Below are positions 62,310-64,000 of a DNA stretch of 64,000 nt, one piece after another. The position numbers and the translations under genes were made by a program. Below the pieces are notes generated by a model. It was not told where the DNA came from. It worked only from the letters and a program-made list of their open reading frames with translations, and made no database searches. This DNA is from Gymnogyps californianus (lineage: Eukaryota; Chordata; Aves; Accipitriformes; Cathartidae), in the NCBI RefSeq assembly GCF_018139145.2, contig NC_059473.1, forward strand, positions 2,356,001 through 2,420,000, in the 5' to 3' direction. Position 1 is the first letter of the stretch; each line of letters opens with the position of its first letter.

Positions 62310-64000
62310 CTGAAAGGAAAAATTACAGATCTTTATCTTGTGTAGTTGGTAATTAGGCTGATTAAGTGGATTAGTCCTTAGTCTGGGTCTATTGCTTAGC
62401 AGAAGCTCAGTTGACTATATCAATATAGATCTGCAGTCACTGGAACAATGTCAGATCTATGCTTTACATTCCATGTAGAAAAAGAGTATATTTCCAGGAA
62501 TGAGAGTTATTCTAATGTGTGATGAATTCTTCCAAAAATGTTTAGTGTGGCTATTAAACTCCACATTCCAGCGTCTTTTTTTCAGGTATGAAATGCCAAG
62601 TCTCTATAAATAATTGATATAAGGAACACATACTGATAAGACCTCTCAGCATGCAGTGGTTAAGATTTATTTGAGCTATTTATTACTCTTAAAATTTGTT
62701 CTTTTAAATTCCATTACAATTATAACATGAGCCTTTGAGGCCAGTAGAGTTTTGCAATGCTCTAAGGCCTAGACCATATTGGGGGAAGGTATGTTTCTGT
62801 GCTAGATTTTTTCCATGATGTGTCCATCCTAAGAACATATGTGAGAACACTGTGGTATGAGAAGAGAAGCAATTTTTAATGGGAAGTTTACGTAACTAAT
62901 CGCCTCTGGAATCTATAACACTTGTTTTTCGTAGGCTGTTGACTAACTGCTGTTCCTCTGTCATTTGGTCTGTAGATTTTAGTGTATTTTCCCTTGTATT
63001 CCTCCCCTGCATGTTTTCCATTCATATTTGTGTTTATCAGATATAACCATTAGTAGAGAACTTCAGTTGAAAAAAAATCTTGAGTTCATGGCTTCTGCAA
63101 ATGCTTATAAATGTCAGCAACACTGTCATTTACCAGATACAACTGAAAACTGACAAAGACAACTAAGATTAGGCATTCACAAAAACTAAACTAATGAGGA
63201 GGATATTAATTCTCTATATGATGAACCTCCTAGTCCTGAAAATGAATGGTAATAGGGGAAAACTGATTACAAAGATTTTTCTTCCTCCTTTTAGTTAATT
63301 TCTGGCAACAGTGCAAAGAATGTACATCATGACAGTGCTACCAGAAGGAATAAATAAGCTAGCCAAAGCCACAATTCTGTTTGTTTTCCTTCCAAGAAAT
63401 ATTGACCCACTTTCAATATATGCATAAGTTGTAACACAAATGTAATCGGTACAGCTGTCAAGTATCACTTCTGCCAGATGACTGTTGCAGATGTGAAAGT
63501 CTGTCTTGATGCAGCAACCATTCATTTACAAATTTTCTTCTTAAGATTTACTTCACCTTTCCTGGTGGGAGTATGCCTTATTAGGCTGGGAGGCCAGCAA
63601 GTCAGAGAAGGGGTGTTTTGGTGAAGCACCTAGCAAACTTGGAGCTGTCATGGATTTGTGAGTGTAACTGAAAGAATATGCCTTGCATTTGAGCCATGGA
63701 AAGGGTCAAATAAGTAACAACTTGTCACATGGTTATGTTGTGTCCATGTGCAATTTTTTTATCCTATCATTTGGTGAAAAAGAAGAAATTCCTCTTCAGT
63801 GCTATGCAGTGTGCCAGGGTACTTGATAAGAGATGGCAATGCTTGGAAGTAATGGTAGAAGCTGGAAAAGCCAGACTGATTTTTCTATATAGATATAAAT
63901 ATGTATATAATATAGATTTTATATATGTAAAAATTATAACCATAAAGAACTTCTGACCACCTCCATCACCAATCTTTTGTTTGATGGTCACTCTCTCTGC
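62310..64000 (-). other. EFEMP1: EFEMP1 intron (partial): next upstream exon not reached
   Basis: I looked on the minus strand for the preceding cbEGF module and found none, so the window ends inside this intron. The right end has an AT-rich stretch of TATA-type words around 63887-63930. No repeat family was recognised. Confidence 0.6.

Noticed and set aside
62310..64000. MIR216/MIR217 cluster known near EFEMP1 in vertebrates
   Set aside because: That cluster lies beyond the 5' end of EFEMP1, and this window stops inside the gene. I saw no matching hairpin.

Overview
This window looks like a piece of a bird nuclear genome, probably from Neoaves. The evidence is intron-split vertebrate genes with GT-AG junctions, CR1 LINE fragments, a solo ERVL-type LTR of a kind common in neoavian birds, compact introns, AT-rich introns and intergenic DNA, and CpG islands at the two promoters. 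The species cannot be named from the sequence.

Three genes lie in a row and all are transcribed leftward (minus strand). From right to left they are EFEMP1 (fibulin-3; only its last five coding exons and 3' UTR), PNPT1 (mitochondrial polyribonucleotide nucleotidyltransferase; complete, 28 coding exons) and PPP4R3B (protein phosphatase 4 regulatory subunit 3B; first coding exon and promoter only). From memory, human 2p16.1 has the same order PPP4R3B-PNPT1-EFEMP1, so the block is syntenic.

Layout. 1-4935: part of PPP4R3B intron 1. 4936-5077: PPP4R3B coding exon 1, inside a CpG island (about 4760-5500) with a perfect TISU/YY1 element and two short upstream ORFs. About 5500-10250: spacer with no gene seen. 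About 10255-30263: PNPT1. Its exons were placed one by one; they join with consistent phases into one 793-residue reading frame (2382 nt including stop), about ten residues longer than the human protein, with the catalytic residues intact. A CR1 fragment lies in intron 3, and a probable extra 3' UTR exon follows the stop-containing exon. About 30264-30760: PNPT1 promoter CpG island with two CCAAT boxes, a strong CTCF-like site and a 12-bp palindrome. About 30.8-54.9 kb: roughly 24 kb of intergenic DNA with an old CR1 fragment, simple repeats and one isolated CpG-rich patch. About 54.9-64 kb: EFEMP1 3' end, with a solo LTR flanked by a perfect 5-bp target duplication in one intron.

The three genes do not form a pathway: PNPT1 acts on mitochondrial RNA, PPP4R3B steers a Ser/Thr phosphatase, and EFEMP1 is a secreted matrix glycoprotein. 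Their shared interest is conserved neighbourhood. I found no novel gene system. The best second-look items are the PNPT1 3' UTR intron, the Ala in the PNPT1 KH GXXG loop, the PPP4R3B uORFs with TISU element, the CTCF-like promoter site and the isolated CpG-rich patch.
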